Below, piece by piece: positions 1-9,339 of a stretch of DNA of 50,047 nucleotides (position 1 is its first letter; each line of letters begins with the position of its first letter). This DNA is from Synechococcus sp. CS-1328. GTDB lineage: Bacteria; Cyanobacteriota; Cyanobacteriia; PCC-6307; Cyanobiaceae. Where the stretch lies: contig NZ_JAHLYT010000030.1 in assembly GCF_025128095.1 (NCBI RefSeq), positions 1 through 50,047 on the forward strand, written 5' to 3'. Both the position numbers and the translations under genes were made by a program. The notes beneath the pieces are model-generated. The model was not told where the DNA came from. It worked only from the letters and a program-made list of their open reading frames with translations, and did no database searches.

Positions 1-49
1 CCCCCCATTCCCGTAGTGTTTGGCGACTACGAGGCCGAATTCCTCACCC

Positions 50-667
50 ATGTCCACTCAAATCACGCCTCAGTCAGAGGTCATCACGCCAGTAGGCCAA
101 ACGCCGCCCGTCGTCACAGAAACCCCTCAGGGCACATCCGTTGTCTTTGGCGGCCAGACCAGTGGCGTCAACACCACTGCAATTAGTGGCACAACCCTCG
201 TCTCTGGTGAGAAGACCACCGGCTCCAGCTTCAACATGTTTGGAGGCGCCGACTTCATCTTCGCCGAATTCAAGGCGAAGAAGTCGACCGTTACCGGCGA
301 CGAAGGCGACAACGCCATTGATGCTGCAGCCACTGTCTTCAAGAAAACGTCGTTCGATCTTGGAGCTGGTGCAGACTCGATCGCCTTCGCAGAAGGTTCC
401 AAGGTCAAGCAGGCTGACCTCAATCTTGGCGAGGGCGACGATGTTGTGAGCTTCGGCAATGGCTCTAACGTCACGAAGTCTACGATTGACTTGGGTACCG
501 GCGGCAGTGACAGGATCCTTATCGCACAGGATGCAGAAGTCAAGAAGCTGACAATCAAGAACTTCGATAGCAATGACGTTCTCAGGATCGGTGATGTGAC
601 TTACACCCAGCCTGGCATCGCAGCCAAGCTGGCAGAAGACGGTATCGACTTCATTACCTTCGAGTGA
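50..667 (+). CDS. Acidic beta-roll repeat protein (RTX-like), 205 aa
   Basis: I do not recognise a named family. After a Thr/Pro-rich N-terminus, residues of roughly 60-175 form about five imperfect 22-23-residue repeats built around FDLGAGADSIAF, LNLGEGDDVVSF and IDLGTGGSDRIL. Each has a Gly/Asp turn followed by a short beta strand, as in calcium-binding RTX beta-rolls or parallel beta-helices, but the strict RTX nonapeptide GGxGxDxxx is not reproduced. There is no Sec signal peptide and no transmembrane segment. The C-terminus GIDFITFE is hydrophobic and acidic, which would fit type I secretion, but that is inference. The ATG at 50 is preferred over an in-frame TTG at 20; an in-frame stop lies at 14-16. 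Codon use is visibly more AT-rich than in the neighbouring genes. A strong terminator follows at once, so this is probably the last gene of its transcript. Confidence 0.75.
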   Translation: MSTQITPQSEVITPVGQTPPVVTETPQGTSVVFGGQTSGVNTTAISGTTLVSGEKTTGSSFNMFGGADFIFAEFKAKKSTVTGDEGDNAIDAAATVFKKTSFDLGAGADSIAFAEGSKVKQADLNLGEGDDVVSFGNGSNVTKSTIDLGTGGSDRILIAQDAEVKKLTIKNFDSNDVLRIGDVTYTQPGIAAKLAEDGIDFITFE

Positions 668-691
668 TCGTCTGATCGATTTGATCCAGCC

Positions 692-719
692 AGCCGGGGG
701 AATCCCCGGCTTTTTTTTT
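692..719 (+). terminator. Rho-independent terminator after the repeat-protein gene
   Basis: An 8-bp perfect GC-rich stem, AGCCGGGG / CCCCGGCT, closes a 4-nt loop and is followed by an uninterrupted run of nine T. It starts 25 bases after the stop codon at 667 and separates the gene from purB. Confidence 0.9.
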
Positions 720-802
720 GCGAACAGCCGCTGATGCCCCGCACGCTCAAGCCTCCACCCACTACGCCATAGATTGGCCCCGTCGTTGCCACGCGCTGGC
801 CC

Positions 803-2098
803 TTGATCGAGCGTTACACCCTGCCCGCCATGGGCCAGATCTGGAGTGAAGAGGCGAAATTCCAGAGCTGGCTGGATGTGGAGATCGCCGCCACCGAAGC
901 CAATCAACGCCTCGGCCGCGTTCCTGCCGATGCCCTCGCCACCATCAAGGCCACAGCCCGGTTTGAGGTGCCCCGCATCCTCGAGATCGAGGCGGAGGTG
1001 CGTCACGACGTGATCGCCTTCCTCACCAACGTGAATGAGCACGTGGGGGATGCCGGACGCTACATCCACGTGGGGATGACCAGCTCCGACGTGCTCGACA
1101 CCGGCCTGGCCCTGCAGCTCAAGGCCTCGGTTCAGCTGCTGCGCCAGGAGCTTGATGCTCTGGCCCACGCCCTGCGGACCTTGGCCCGGGAGCACAAAAA
1201 CACCGTGATGATCGGCCGCTCCCACGCCATCCATGGCGAGCCGATCAGCTTCGGCTTCAAGGTGGCTGGCTGGCTGGCGGAGGTGGTGCGCAACCAGGAG
1301 CGGCTCGAACGGCTCGAGCAGGTGGTGAGCGTGGGCCAGATCAGCGGCGCCATGGGCACCTACGCCAACACCGATCCCCAGGTGGAAGCGATCACCTGCG
1401 AATTACTGGGCCTGGTGCCCGACACGGCCAGCACCCAGGTGATCGGCCGCGATCGCCATGCCGAGTACGTCCAGACCCTGGCCCTGGTGGGCGCCGCCCT
1501 GGAGCGCTTCTCCACCGAGATCCGCAACCTGCAGCGCACCGATGTGCTGGAGGTGGAGGAGAACTTCGCCAAGGGCCAGAAGGGCAGCTCCGCCATGCCC
1601 CACAAGCGCAACCCGATCCGCAGCGAGCGCATCTCCGGCCTGGCCCGCGTGCTGCGCAGCTACGTGGTGGCTGCCCTGGAGAACTGTGCCCTCTGGCACG
1701 AGCGCGACATCAGCCACAGCTCGGTGGAGCGGATGATGCTGCCCGATTGCTCGGTCACCCTGCACTTCATGCTGCGCGAAATGACCGACGTGGTGAAGGG
1801 CCTCGGGGTCTACCCGCAGAACATGGCCCGCAACATGAACGTCTACGGCGGTGTGGTGTTCAGCCAGAGGGTGCTGCTGGCCCTGGTGGCCTCAGGACTG
1901 AGCCGCGAGGAGTCCTACCGGATCGTGCAACGCAACGCCCACACCGCCTGGAACACTGAAGGCGGCCATTTCCGCGCCAACCTCGAGGCCGATGCCGATG
2001 TGACCAGCCGTCTCAACCCCGAGCAGCTGGCACACTGCTTCGCCGCCGACCTACACCTGGCCAACCTGGGGGTGATCTGGGAGCGGCTGGGGATCTGA
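803..2098 (+). CDS. purB: Adenylosuccinate lyase PurB, 431 aa
   Basis: PurB acts twice in purine synthesis: it releases fumarate from SAICAR to give AICAR, and from adenylosuccinate to give AMP. The fumarase/aspartase-superfamily signature GSSAMPHKRNP is present near residues 260-271, with the catalytic serine in the flexible loop. HVGMTSSDVLDT (near residue 88) and RSHAIHGEP (near residue 138) match the other two conserved active-site regions. Length is normal for the bacterial single-domain type. The start is TTG at 803, giving MIERYTLPAMGQIW, the usual N-terminus of the family; no ATG upstream fits. It stands alone between a terminator and the convergent rfbC gene. Confidence 0.96.
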   Translation: MIERYTLPAMGQIWSEEAKFQSWLDVEIAATEANQRLGRVPADALATIKATARFEVPRILEIEAEVRHDVIAFLTNVNEHVGDAGRYIHVGMTSSDVLDTGLALQLKASVQLLRQELDALAHALRTLAREHKNTVMIGRSHAIHGEPISFGFKVAGWLAEVVRNQERLERLEQVVSVGQISGAMGTYANTDPQVEAITCELLGLVPDTASTQVIGRDRHAEYVQTLALVGAALERFSTEIRNLQRTDVLEVEENFAKGQKGSSAMPHKRNPIRSERISGLARVLRSYVVAALENCALWHERDISHSSVERMMLPDCSVTLHFMLREMTDVVKGLGVYPQNMARNMNVYGGVVFSQRVLLALVASGLSREESYRIVQRNAHTAWNTEGGHFRANLEADADVTSRLNPEQLAHCFAADLHLANLGVIWERLGI

Positions 2099-2125
2099 GG
2101 CTCGCAGCTCTCAGGCCGCCGGCTT

Positions 2126-2698
2126 TCAGGCGAGTAGGCCTGAGGCTGGCAGGAGCGCCGGATCCTGGTTGGCCAGGGTGGGATTGGCCTGGTCTTTAGC
2201 CGAGAGCTGGATCTCCACCCCTGGCGGCAGTTCGGGCCAGACAATGCCAACGGCGGGATCATTCCAGACGATCCCCTGTTCTGAGGCCGGATGGTAATAA
2301 TCGGAGCAGAGGTAGCAGAAATCCGCCAGCTCACTGAGCACCAGAAAGCCGTGCGCGAAGCCCGGCGGCACCCAGAGCTGCTGGTGGGTCACGTCGTCGA
2401 GCAAGGCACCCACCCATTGGCCGAAAAAGGGAGAGCCGCGGCGCACATCCACCGCCACATCAAACACCGCCCCGCGGGAGCAGCGCACCAGCTTGCCCTG
2501 GGTCTGCACGAGCTGGTAGTGGAGCCCGCGCAGCACCCCCTGGCGGCTGCGGCTCTGATTGTGCTGCACCAGCGGCGGAATTCCGGCCTGATCCAGCACG
2601 TTCTGGCGCGCCGTTTCCACAAAAAAGCCTCGGGCATCCCCGAAGACCTTGGGCTGCAGCAACAGCACGTCGGGGATGGACTGGGGAATGATCTGCAT
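2126..2698 (-). CDS. rfbC: dTDP-4-dehydrorhamnose 3,5-epimerase RfbC/RmlC, 190 aa
   Basis: Third enzyme of dTDP-L-rhamnose synthesis: it epimerises C3 and C5 of dTDP-4-dehydro-6-deoxy-glucose. The cupin core is complete. RGLHYQ carries the catalytic His at residue 60, followed by DVRRGSPFFGQW, VPPGFAHGF (near 110-118) and the Tyr-containing CYLCSDYYHPASE (near 128-140). Length is typical. The ATG at 2698 gives MQIIPQSIPDVLLLQP, the normal start. It is the last gene of the rfb run and is separated from rfbB by 189 bases, unlike the overlapping rfbA-rfbD-rfbB junctions. A (GA)19 tract, read as (TC)19 on the coding strand, ends 17 bases before the start codon, where a ribosome-binding site or promoter would lie, so expression may depend on repeat length. 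Confidence 0.95.
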   Translation of the reverse strand: MQIIPQSIPDVLLLQPKVFGDARGFFVETARQNVLDQAGIPPLVQHNQSRSRQGVLRGLHYQLVQTQGKLVRCSRGAVFDVAVDVRRGSPFFGQWVGALLDDVTHQQLWVPPGFAHGFLVLSELADFCYLCSDYYHPASEQGIVWNDPAVGIVWPELPPGVEIQLSAKDQANPTLANQDPALLPASGLLA

Positions 2699-2713
2699 GA
2701 CGGTGAAACGCAG

Positions 2714-2755
<42 letters not shown>

Positions 2756-2887
2756 CGAAACAGGAAAGAACAGAACTCAAACGCGTCCGGACAACCACGC
2801 GTCAGGACGACACAAAGGATCAGAACAACAACGAATCAAGCGCGAAACGAAGACAGGGAATCCTGGGGGCTCGGGAATCCCTAAGCT

Positions 2888-3979
2888 TCAGGCTCCCAGG
2901 GAGGCTCCGTACTGTGCTTCCAGGTAGCCGCTGTACTCCGGCGAGAGCAGCGGCTCCCACCAGCTGCGATTGGCCAGATACCACTGCACCGTGCGCCGCA
3001 GGCCTTCCTGCACCGTCACCTGGGGCTCCCACCCCAACGTGCGGCGAATGTGGGAGGCATCGATGGCATAGCGGCGGTCGTGGCCAGGGCGATCCGCCAC
3101 GAAGCGAATCAGCTCGCGGCAGGGACGCACCGGCAGATCCGGAGCCAGCTCCTCCATCAGGTCGCAAAGCAGGTGAACCAGATCAAGATTGGCCACCTCG
3201 TTGTTGCCGCCGATGCAATAGGTGCTGCCAGGCTCGCCGGCCAACAGCACCCGCTCCAGGGCCCGGCAGTGGTCGTGCACGAACAACCAGTCGCGCACAT
3301 TGGAGCCGTCGCCGTAGACCGGAATCGGCCGGCCGAGCAGGATGTTGATCAGCGTGAGCGGAATCAGCTTTTCCGGGAAGTGGTAGGGCCCGTAATTGTT
3401 GGAGCAATTGCTCACCAGCACCGGCAGCCCGTAGGTGTGTTGCCAGGCCCGGGCCAGGTGGTCGCTGGCAGCCTTGCTGGCGGCATAAGGCGAGCGGGGC
3501 GAATAGGCGGTGGATTCACTGAAGGGAGGATCCTGCGGCTCAAGGCTGCCGAACACTTCATCGGTGCTGACGTGCAGAAACCGCCAGTGCTCGGGTGAGC
3601 CGTTGGCCAACCAGTGGGCCCGGAAGGCCTCCAGCAGGGTGAAGGTGCCCCCCACGTTCGTGGCCAGGAAGGCGCCGGGTCCACTGATCGAGCGGTCGAC
3701 ATGGGATTCGGCCGCCAGATGGGCCACATGGGTGATGGACTGCTCCTGGAGCACCTTGGCCACCAACGCCGCATCGCCGATGTCGCCATGCACGAACTGG
3801 ACCTGGCCCGCATCGATCAGGGGCGCAATCGTGGCGCGTTTGCCGGCGTAGGTGAGGGCATCCAGCACCACCAGGCGATCCTGCGGATGGGTGGCGGCCC
3901 AATGGTGAACCAGGTTGCCGGCGATGAATCCGGCGCCGCCGGTGATCAAGAGATGGCGGGTCATGGAAGAAAACATCAT
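2888..3979 (-). CDS. rfbB: dTDP-glucose 4,6-dehydratase RfbB/RmlB, 363 aa
   Basis: Second step of dTDP-rhamnose synthesis: NAD-dependent conversion of dTDP-glucose to dTDP-4-dehydro-6-deoxy-glucose. It is an extended short-chain dehydrogenase. The N-terminal Rossmann motif is ITGGAGFIAG (the usual final FIG is FIA here). The catalytic STDEVFG triplet and the YSPRSPYAASKAASD Tyr/Lys pair are both present, as is NCSNNYGPYHFPEKLIP. I chose the ATG at 3979 because GAGG precedes it by 7 bases and it overlaps the rfbD stop, which suggests translational coupling. ATG codons at 3976 and 3964 (MTRHLLITGG) are possible alternatives. Confidence 0.94.
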   Translation of the reverse strand: MMFSSMTRHLLITGGAGFIAGNLVHHWAATHPQDRLVVLDALTYAGKRATIAPLIDAGQVQFVHGDIGDAALVAKVLQEQSITHVAHLAAESHVDRSISGPGAFLATNVGGTFTLLEAFRAHWLANGSPEHWRFLHVSTDEVFGSLEPQDPPFSESTAYSPRSPYAASKAASDHLARAWQHTYGLPVLVSNCSNNYGPYHFPEKLIPLTLINILLGRPIPVYGDGSNVRDWLFVHDHCRALERVLLAGEPGSTYCIGGNNEVANLDLVHLLCDLMEELAPDLPVRPCRELIRFVADRPGHDRRYAIDASHIRRTLGWEPQVTVQEGLRRTVQWYLANRSWWEPLLSPEYSGYLEAQYGASLGA

Positions 3980-4923
3980 TGCCAGGCCTCGAGGCACTGC
4001 CGCAGATCCTCGCGCCAGTTCGGCAGGGGGAGGCCAAAGGCCGCCTCAAAGCGGGAGCCATCCAGCCGTGAGTTCGCCGGGCGGGCTGCCGGGGTTGGGT
4101 AGGCACTCGACGGGATGGCGCTGAGGGCGGGGGCGCGCTCCAGCAGGCCGAGGTCCACCGCCTCCGCGAAGATCGCGGCGGCAAAGTCGTGCCAGCTCAC
4201 GGCGGGTTGGCCGGCGTAGTGGTAAGTGCCCCAGGGCAGACCTGCGGTGATGGCCGGCTCGGCCAGCTGCAGCAGGGTGCGGGCAATCGCCTCGGCACTG
4301 GTGGGGCCACCGATCTGGTCGTCCACCACCGACAGGGCCAGGCGTTCCCCCCCCAGCCGCAGCATTGTGCGCACGAAATTGGCGCCCTGGATGCCGAACA
4401 CCCAGCTCACCCGCAGCAGCAGGTGGGGACCAGCGGCCGCTCGCAGCGCCTCCTCGCCGGCCAGCTTGGTGGCGCCATACACCCCCAGGGGGCCGGTGGG
4501 ATCCTCTTCCCGCCAGGGCGAGTCGCCACAGCCGTTGAACACATAATCGGTGGAGAGGTGCATCAGGGGCAGATCCCGCGCCGCACAGGCCTGGGCCAGC
4601 ACACCCACTCCAACGGCATTCACCGCCTGGGCCAGCTCGGGCTCGCTCTCGGCCCGATCCACCGCCGTGTATGCAGCGGCATTGATCACCAGGGCAGGCT
4701 TCAGCTGATCGAGCAGAGCCTCAAGTTGCTGGACCAGCTCGCCCGATGGAGCTGCCAGATCGATCTCGGGCCGCCCAGCCACCACCAGGGGACGATCCGG
4801 CAGCAGCGCCGGTGCCAGGGCCTGCAGGGCGCTGGCCACCTGGCCGCTGCGGCCGATCAGCAGCACTGGTGCAGCAGCAGAGGAGGCCATTGAAAAAGAT
4901 GGACCTGGAGTCGGGGTGATCAT
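3976..4923 (-). CDS. rfbD: dTDP-4-dehydrorhamnose reductase RfbD/RmlD, 315 aa
   Basis: Last step of the pathway: NAD(P)H-dependent reduction to dTDP-L-rhamnose. Visible motifs are the nucleotide-binding GRSGQVAS (a variant of GxxGQLG), [20 protein letters not shown] and the catalytic YGATKLAGE. The ATG at 4923 overlaps the rfbA stop codon as ATGA, so the two are probably translationally coupled. A second ATG at 4890 ([13 protein letters not shown]) would sit closer to the Rossmann fold, so the first 11 residues may not be translated. The 3' end overlaps the rfbB start. Confidence 0.94.
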   Translation of the reverse strand: MITPTPGPSFSMASSAAAPVLLIGRSGQVASALQALAPALLPDRPLVVAGRPEIDLAAPSGELVQQLEALLDQLKPALVINAAAYTAVDRAESEPELAQAVNAVGVGVLAQACAARDLPLMHLSTDYVFNGCGDSPWREEDPTGPLGVYGATKLAGEEALRAAAGPHLLLRVSWVFGIQGANFVRTMLRLGGERLALSVVDDQIGGPTSAEAIARTLLQLAEPAITAGLPWGTYHYAGQPAVSWHDFAAAIFAEAVDLGLLERAPALSAIPSSAYPTPAARPANSRLDGSRFEAAFGLPLPNWREDLRQCLEAWQ

Positions 4924-5897
4924 GCGCAGCGCTCCGCCAGCAGGCCTTCCAGGTAGGCGCCATAGCCGCTCTTGTGGAGCGGTGCCGCCAGTTGGGCCAG
5001 CTGGTCATCGCTGATCCAGCCCTGCCGCCAGGCCACTTCTTCGGGGCAGCCGATCTTGAGCCCCTGGCGTTTTTCGAGGGTGCGGATGTAGCTGCCGGCC
5101 TCATGCAGAGAATCACAGGTGCCGGTATCCAGCCAGGCCATGCCGCGGCCCAGCAGTTCCACCTGCAACTGCCCCCGCTCGAGATAGAGGCGATTGAGGT
5201 CGGTGATCTCCAGCTCGCCCCGTGGGGAAGGCTTCACCTGATGAGCCAGCTCCACCACCTGGGAATCATAGAAATACAGGCCGGTCACGGCGTAGTTGGA
5301 AGCTGGCACCTCCGGCTTCTCCTCCAGCGAGGTGACCCGCCGCTGCGCATCAAACCCCACCACGCCGTAGCGCTCCGGATCCGCCACCCGATAGGCGAAC
5401 ACCGAAGCACCATCGCCGCGAGCCGCCGCCGCCTGCAGGCTGATCGAGAGATCGTGCCCATAGAAGAGGTTGTCGCCCAGAACCAGGGCCGCCGGATGGC
5501 CGTCCAGAAAAGTCTCACCGATCAGGAAGGCCTGGGCCAGGCCATCGGGGCTGGGCTGCTCGGCGTAGGAGAAGCGAACGCCCCAGCGGGAGCCGTCGCC
5601 GAGCAGATCCCGGAACCGAGGCAGATCGTGGGGGGTGGAGATGATCAGGATGTCCTGAATGCCCGCCAGCATCAAGGTGCTGAGCGGGTAATAGATCATC
5701 GGCTTGTCGTAAACCGGCAGCAGCTGCTTGCTCACCGCCTGGGTGATCGGATGCAGGCGGGTGCCGCTGCCACCGGCCAGGATAATGCCGCGGTGACCAG
5801 AGGCCTTGGACGAAACAGGCAACGATTCAGGGTGACTGCGGATACTTTCCCACAGGCGCCTGGCCGATCCCTTGCCTCCTGAGCCCTTGGCCTGCAC
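4920..5897 (-). CDS. rfbA: Glucose-1-phosphate thymidylyltransferase RfbA/RmlA, 300-325 aa
   Basis: First enzyme of dTDP-rhamnose synthesis: glucose-1-phosphate plus dTTP gives dTDP-glucose. The nucleotidyltransferase signature [14 protein letters not shown] is followed by [17 protein letters not shown], and the sugar-binding region holds [19 protein letters not shown] and MAWLDTGT. The longest open frame starts with GTG at 5897 and adds about 35 residues before the conserved fold, with many Ser/Gly/Arg and no known function. A TTG at 5822 would give [18 protein letters not shown], close to the usual family start, and may be the true one. It heads the rfbA-rfbD-rfbB-rfbC run. Confidence 0.93.
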   Translation of the reverse strand: MQAKGSGGKGSARRLWESIRSHPESLPVSSKASGHRGIILAGGSGTRLHPITQAVSKQLLPVYDKPMIYYPLSTLMLAGIQDILIISTPHDLPRFRDLLGDGSRWGVRFSYAEQPSPDGLAQAFLIGETFLDGHPAALVLGDNLFYGHDLSISLQAAAARGDGASVFAYRVADPERYGVVGFDAQRRVTSLEEKPEVPASNYAVTGLYFYDSQVVELAHQVKPSPRGELEITDLNRLYLERGQLQVELLGRGMAWLDTGTCDSLHEAGSYIRTLEKRQGLKIGCPEEVAWRQGWISDDQLAQLAAPLHKSGYGAYLEGLLAERCA

Positions 5898-5960
5898 CCC
5901 TGGACCGCGACATCTTCCGCAATCTGGGCCTGTGAAGCAGGATTCTTCTGAAGGTGTTGT

Positions 5961-8831
5961 TTAGAAGGCAGGGCTGTCCTCAGGAACTTCATCCAAAGGC
6001 TCAACCTCAACCACAGCCGTAGCCACTGCCTCAACCGCAGCCACCGCCTCAGTCGCAACCAAAGACGGAACCGCCGACTCAGACCCAGCCACAGCCGGGG
6101 CAGCAGCCTGTCCCACCAGATCCTCGATCTCGCAGACCGGGAAGCGGTTGATCGCCTGCAGGGCACGGCGGGAGTTGCGGCGTAGCTGCTCGCTGATCGC
6201 TTCGCAGTAGGGAATCTGGGCGAGCAGATCCACCGTGCGGCGCAGGATGCGCACCACATCGCCTTCATCGAGGGAGGTGCTGGCGATCACATCGGTCCAG
6301 CTGGCCCCCCGGGCCCAGGCTTCCACCAGCCCCGTGAGTTCGGGCTCCCACCAGACCGGCACCACCACCTTGCCGCGCTCCTGCTGGCGCTGCAGCTCCC
6401 GCCGCAGGCCGCGCAGGTCGTGCAGGGCTTCCTCCACTGCCGGTGGCGGCGGGAAGGCACACCAGAGATCGGGGCGGTTCACCTCGGTGGAGATCGCCTC
6501 GAGCACCGCGGCCAGCTCGGCGGGGTCGAGCCCATCGAGATGACCACTCATCAGAGCGAGCCCCAGCCAGAGCTCGTTGTCGCCCCGCAGGGCCGCCACA
6601 GTGCGACCCACCTCCGTGGGCTCAAGCCCCTCAGCTCCATCCAGCCCCCCGAAGAAGCGCAAGATGTCGATCAGGGCCAGGAAGGTATCCCAGTGGCGGT
6701 TCGAGCGGTGATGCAGCAGCGTCTGGCGTTCTTCGATCTCCACAGCCAGCTCCTCCATGCGGCGGTGGTGCTGCTTGAGCCGCTTGCGATCGCCCCAGCG
6801 ATGGGCCGGATGGAGTTCCAGCTCCTGTTCGAGCTGCTGCACCAGCCGCGCCTGCTCCTGCACCTCTCCGGCCAGGTCGAACTGGGGGGTGCTCATGTCG
6901 TGGCGGCGGGCCATCGAGGCCACCGCCAGGGCCAGACCACCACTGGCCTGGTCGCCATGGCGCAATTCACCCTGATGCTGCAGCTCGGGCGGATCCAGCT
7001 GGCTCACCTGCAGGCAGCTGAGCTCGGCATGGAGGCTCACCACCGCATGGCAGGGGAGCAGCAGCCACTGGTTCTCATCGGTGAGGCAGAGCAGCAGGGG
7101 GAACTGGCCGGGGCCCGGCACCTTCCGCACGATCACCGCCGGTGTGACCCGGCCCCGCAACTGGGGCGCCCGGAGGCTCACCAGGGTGCCTTCACTGGAG
7201 AACTGCAGGGCCAGGGTGAGTTCGTGCACCAGGGTCTCTTCGGCCTGGTGCTGCAGGATCCGCTGCAGGCGACGCTCCTCGCGCAGGCGGCCGCGCTGCT
7301 TTTCATAGTCTTCAAAGTCGTCCCAGGGCACATCGCCGCTGCCGGCCTCGAGGGAGGCGAGCTGGGCCCCCAGTTCGGCGATGCGGGCCTCGTCGTCTGC
7401 CAGGTCGAGGGTGGCCAGATACCGCCCGAAACTGCGTTCCACCAGCTCGCGCGCCTTTGTTAGGTCGTAGCGCTGCAGCAGGTTGAGCACCATGCCGTAG
7501 CTGGGCGTGAACTGGCTCACCAGCGGATCGGCCGGGCTGGTGGCCAACGCACCCGCCTCCCGCACCCCCTCGAAGCGGCTCTGCACCGTCACCACATAGC
7601 CCTGCACATCGAGGCCACGCCGGCCCGCCCGGCCCGCCATCTGCAGGAACTCACTGCCCATCAGGGGGCGGTGGCCCCGCTCGGTGCGCTTCGACAGCGA
7701 AGAGATCACGGTGGTGCGGGCCGGCATGTTGATGCCCGCCGCCAGGGTTTCGGTGGCAAACACCACCTTGATCAGTCCCTGCTGAAAAAGATCTTCGATC
7801 AGTTCCTTCCAGGCCGGCAGCACACCGGCGTGGTGGGAAGCGATGCCCCGCAGCAGCGGTTCATCATGGCCCTCCCGAACCGCCTCTGGTGTGGCAGCTA
7901 CGTAGGCGTCAAGGCGCACAGCGATGCGCGCCTGTTCCTCGGGGGTGACCAGACAGAGCTTGCCCATGTCGCGTACGCCCTTATCGCAGCCGCGACGGCT
8001 GAAGATGAAATAGATCGCCGGCAGCATGTCCCGCTCGGCCATCTGGGCCACCACGAACGCCAGAGGCGGTGCCTCGGGCTGGGGTGGCCGCGGCGGCTTG
8101 GGACCCTTGCGGCGGGTGGTCTTGGGAGGCCGCCAGACCTTGCAGTTGGGGTGCAGTGCCGTGCCTTCGTCATTGAGCAGGGGGTGGAGACCCTTGGCGC
8201 TGCAGAAGCTGAAGGCCAGCGGCACCGGCCGGAAGTCGCTGTGCACCAGGCGGGTGGGGCCGTGCACCCGCTCGATCCAGTCGGTAAGCTGGCCGGCATT
8301 GGCCACCGTGGCCGAAAGCGCCACCAGCTGGATCGGCGGCGGGCAATGGATGATCGATTCCTCCCAGACGGTGCCGCGCTGGGAATCGTTCATGTAGTGG
8401 CACTCATCCAGCACCACCGCCTCCACGTCCGCCAGGGGGTCGTCGTCGGGATGGTCGATTTCCGCATAGAGCATGTTGCGGAAGATCTCGGTGGTCATCA
8501 CCACGATCTGGGCCTCACGGTTGAGGCTCAGATCACCGGTGAGCAGCCCCACCTTCTCCGCCCCGAACTGATGGCGGAAATCACGCAGTTTCTGGTTGGA
8601 GAGGGCCTTGAGGGGCGTGGTGTAAAAGACTTTCTGGCCGTGGGCCAGGGCGCGGTAGATGGCGTACTCGCCCACCAGGGTCTTGCCGGAGCCGGTGGGG
8701 GCACTCACCACGACCGAGTGGCCCTGGTTCAGCGCATCGATCGCCTCGAGCTGGAAGGGATCGAGCGAAAACGGAAACAGCTGGTCCAGCGCCGGCACTG
8801 GCTGATCAGCACGTTGGCCAGAACTGGGCAT
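5961..8831 (-). CDS. Ski2/Mtr4-like DExH-box RNA helicase, 956 aa
   Basis: A superfamily 2 helicase of the Ski2-like type found across cyanobacteria and, as ISE2, in chloroplasts. RecA domain 1 shows the Q-like FPFSLDPFQLEAIDAL, motif I APTGSGKTLVGEY (about residues 44-56), motif II VVLDECHYMND and motif III LSATVAN. RecA domain 2 has the Q-x-x-GRAGRRG motif (QMAGRAGRRG). The long C-terminal half contains coiled-coil-like, Arg/Glu-rich stretches and ends in the DSHCT-type helical region, then a low-complexity Ala/Val/Glu tail. The likely role is RNA unwinding in rRNA or mRNA processing; the specific substrate cannot be read from sequence. A TAGGAT box sits only 6 bases before the ATG. Confidence 0.9.
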   Translation of the reverse strand: MPSSGQRADQPVPALDQLFPFSLDPFQLEAIDALNQGHSVVVSAPTGSGKTLVGEYAIYRALAHGQKVFYTTPLKALSNQKLRDFRHQFGAEKVGLLTGDLSLNREAQIVVMTTEIFRNMLYAEIDHPDDDPLADVEAVVLDECHYMNDSQRGTVWEESIIHCPPPIQLVALSATVANAGQLTDWIERVHGPTRLVHSDFRPVPLAFSFCSAKGLHPLLNDEGTALHPNCKVWRPPKTTRRKGPKPPRPPQPEAPPLAFVVAQMAERDMLPAIYFIFSRRGCDKGVRDMGKLCLVTPEEQARIAVRLDAYVAATPEAVREGHDEPLLRGIASHHAGVLPAWKELIEDLFQQGLIKVVFATETLAAGINMPARTTVISSLSKRTERGHRPLMGSEFLQMAGRAGRRGLDVQGYVVTVQSRFEGVREAGALATSPADPLVSQFTPSYGMVLNLLQRYDLTKARELVERSFGRYLATLDLADDEARIAELGAQLASLEAGSGDVPWDDFEDYEKQRGRLREERRLQRILQHQAEETLVHELTLALQFSSEGTLVSLRAPQLRGRVTPAVIVRKVPGPGQFPLLLCLTDENQWLLLPCHAVVSLHAELSCLQVSQLDPPELQHQGELRHGDQASGGLALAVASMARRHDMSTPQFDLAGEVQEQARLVQQLEQELELHPAHRWGDRKRLKQHHRRMEELAVEIEERQTLLHHRSNRHWDTFLALIDILRFFGGLDGAEGLEPTEVGRTVAALRGDNELWLGLALMSGHLDGLDPAELAAVLEAISTEVNRPDLWCAFPPPPAVEEALHDLRGLRRELQRQQERGKVVVPVWWEPELTGLVEAWARGASWTDVIASTSLDEGDVVRILRRTVDLLAQIPYCEAISEQLRRNSRRALQAINRFPVCEIEDLVGQAAAPAVAGSESAVPSLVATEAVAAVEAVATAVVEVEPLDEVPEDSPAF

Positions 8832-8837
8832 CGGCGA

Positions 8838-8843
8838 ATCCTA
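8838..8843 (-). promoter_or_regulatory. -10-like TAGGAT directly before the helicase start
   Basis: The complement of ATCCTA reads TAGGAT, the same hexamer seen before rpsT and the J-domain gene. It ends 6 bases before the helicase ATG, so transcription would begin at or next to the start codon. The same bases form the TAG stop of the upstream gene, so the match could be coincidental. Confidence 0.3.
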
Positions 8844-9248
8844 GGGGCGGGCTGACCCGGTTCCACTGCGGGAGCGCCACCAGGCGGCCAGCAGGCTGCC
8901 CAGCACCGCCTGCACCACGGCCGAGATCGCACCGGGCAAGGCCGTGAGCGGGCTGGTGAAGGCCGAACGGGCCAGCACCCGCCGGAAATCCCCGAGCTGC
9001 AGCCCCAGCCCCATGCCCAGCATGATCACCGCCAGGGCCCAGACGATCGCCGGCCCCTTCAGCCACGTGAACAGCTGCGGAAACGGCAGCGACAGCAGCA
9101 CCGCCGCCAGGGTCCAGACCGGAAAGAGCAGGGTGAAGCGTTCCAGCAGCCCCAGGTGCGGCGGCAGGGCGGCGGGCGGCGCAGCAGGTTGCGGCGGGGC
9201 GGCTTGCGGCGGAGGTGCCATCGACGGCAGATCGGGCTTGCGGCCCAT
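8841..9248 (-). pseudogene. Internally deleted bile acid:sodium symporter (BASS) remnant, 135 aa
   Basis: After a Pro/Ala-rich N-terminus (about residues 10-30), residues 38-94 look like the first two membrane segments of an SBF/BASS transporter (LLFPVWTLAAVLLSLPFP, then VWALAVIMLGMGLGL and DFRRVLAR). Residues 97-124 look like the last one (PLTALPGAISAVVQAVLGSL, then LAAWW). Family members are normally about 290-320 residues with nine or ten helices, so roughly 170-190 central residues, including the Na+ and substrate sites, are missing. The frame is kept across the join near base 8966. Transport activity is therefore unlikely. It may be a recent in-frame deletion or a retained mini-membrane protein. 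Starts at 9221, 9290 or a TTG at 9305 are possible; I chose the ATG at 9248. It is divergent from bioF. Confidence 0.65.
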
Positions 9249-9339
9249 CCTGCTCAGCGGACCTGGAGGCGTCAGCGAAAGACCCCGCATCAGAACAGGG
9301 GACAACGGGCGAGAACCTGACCCTGCTTAGGTTGGGCAG

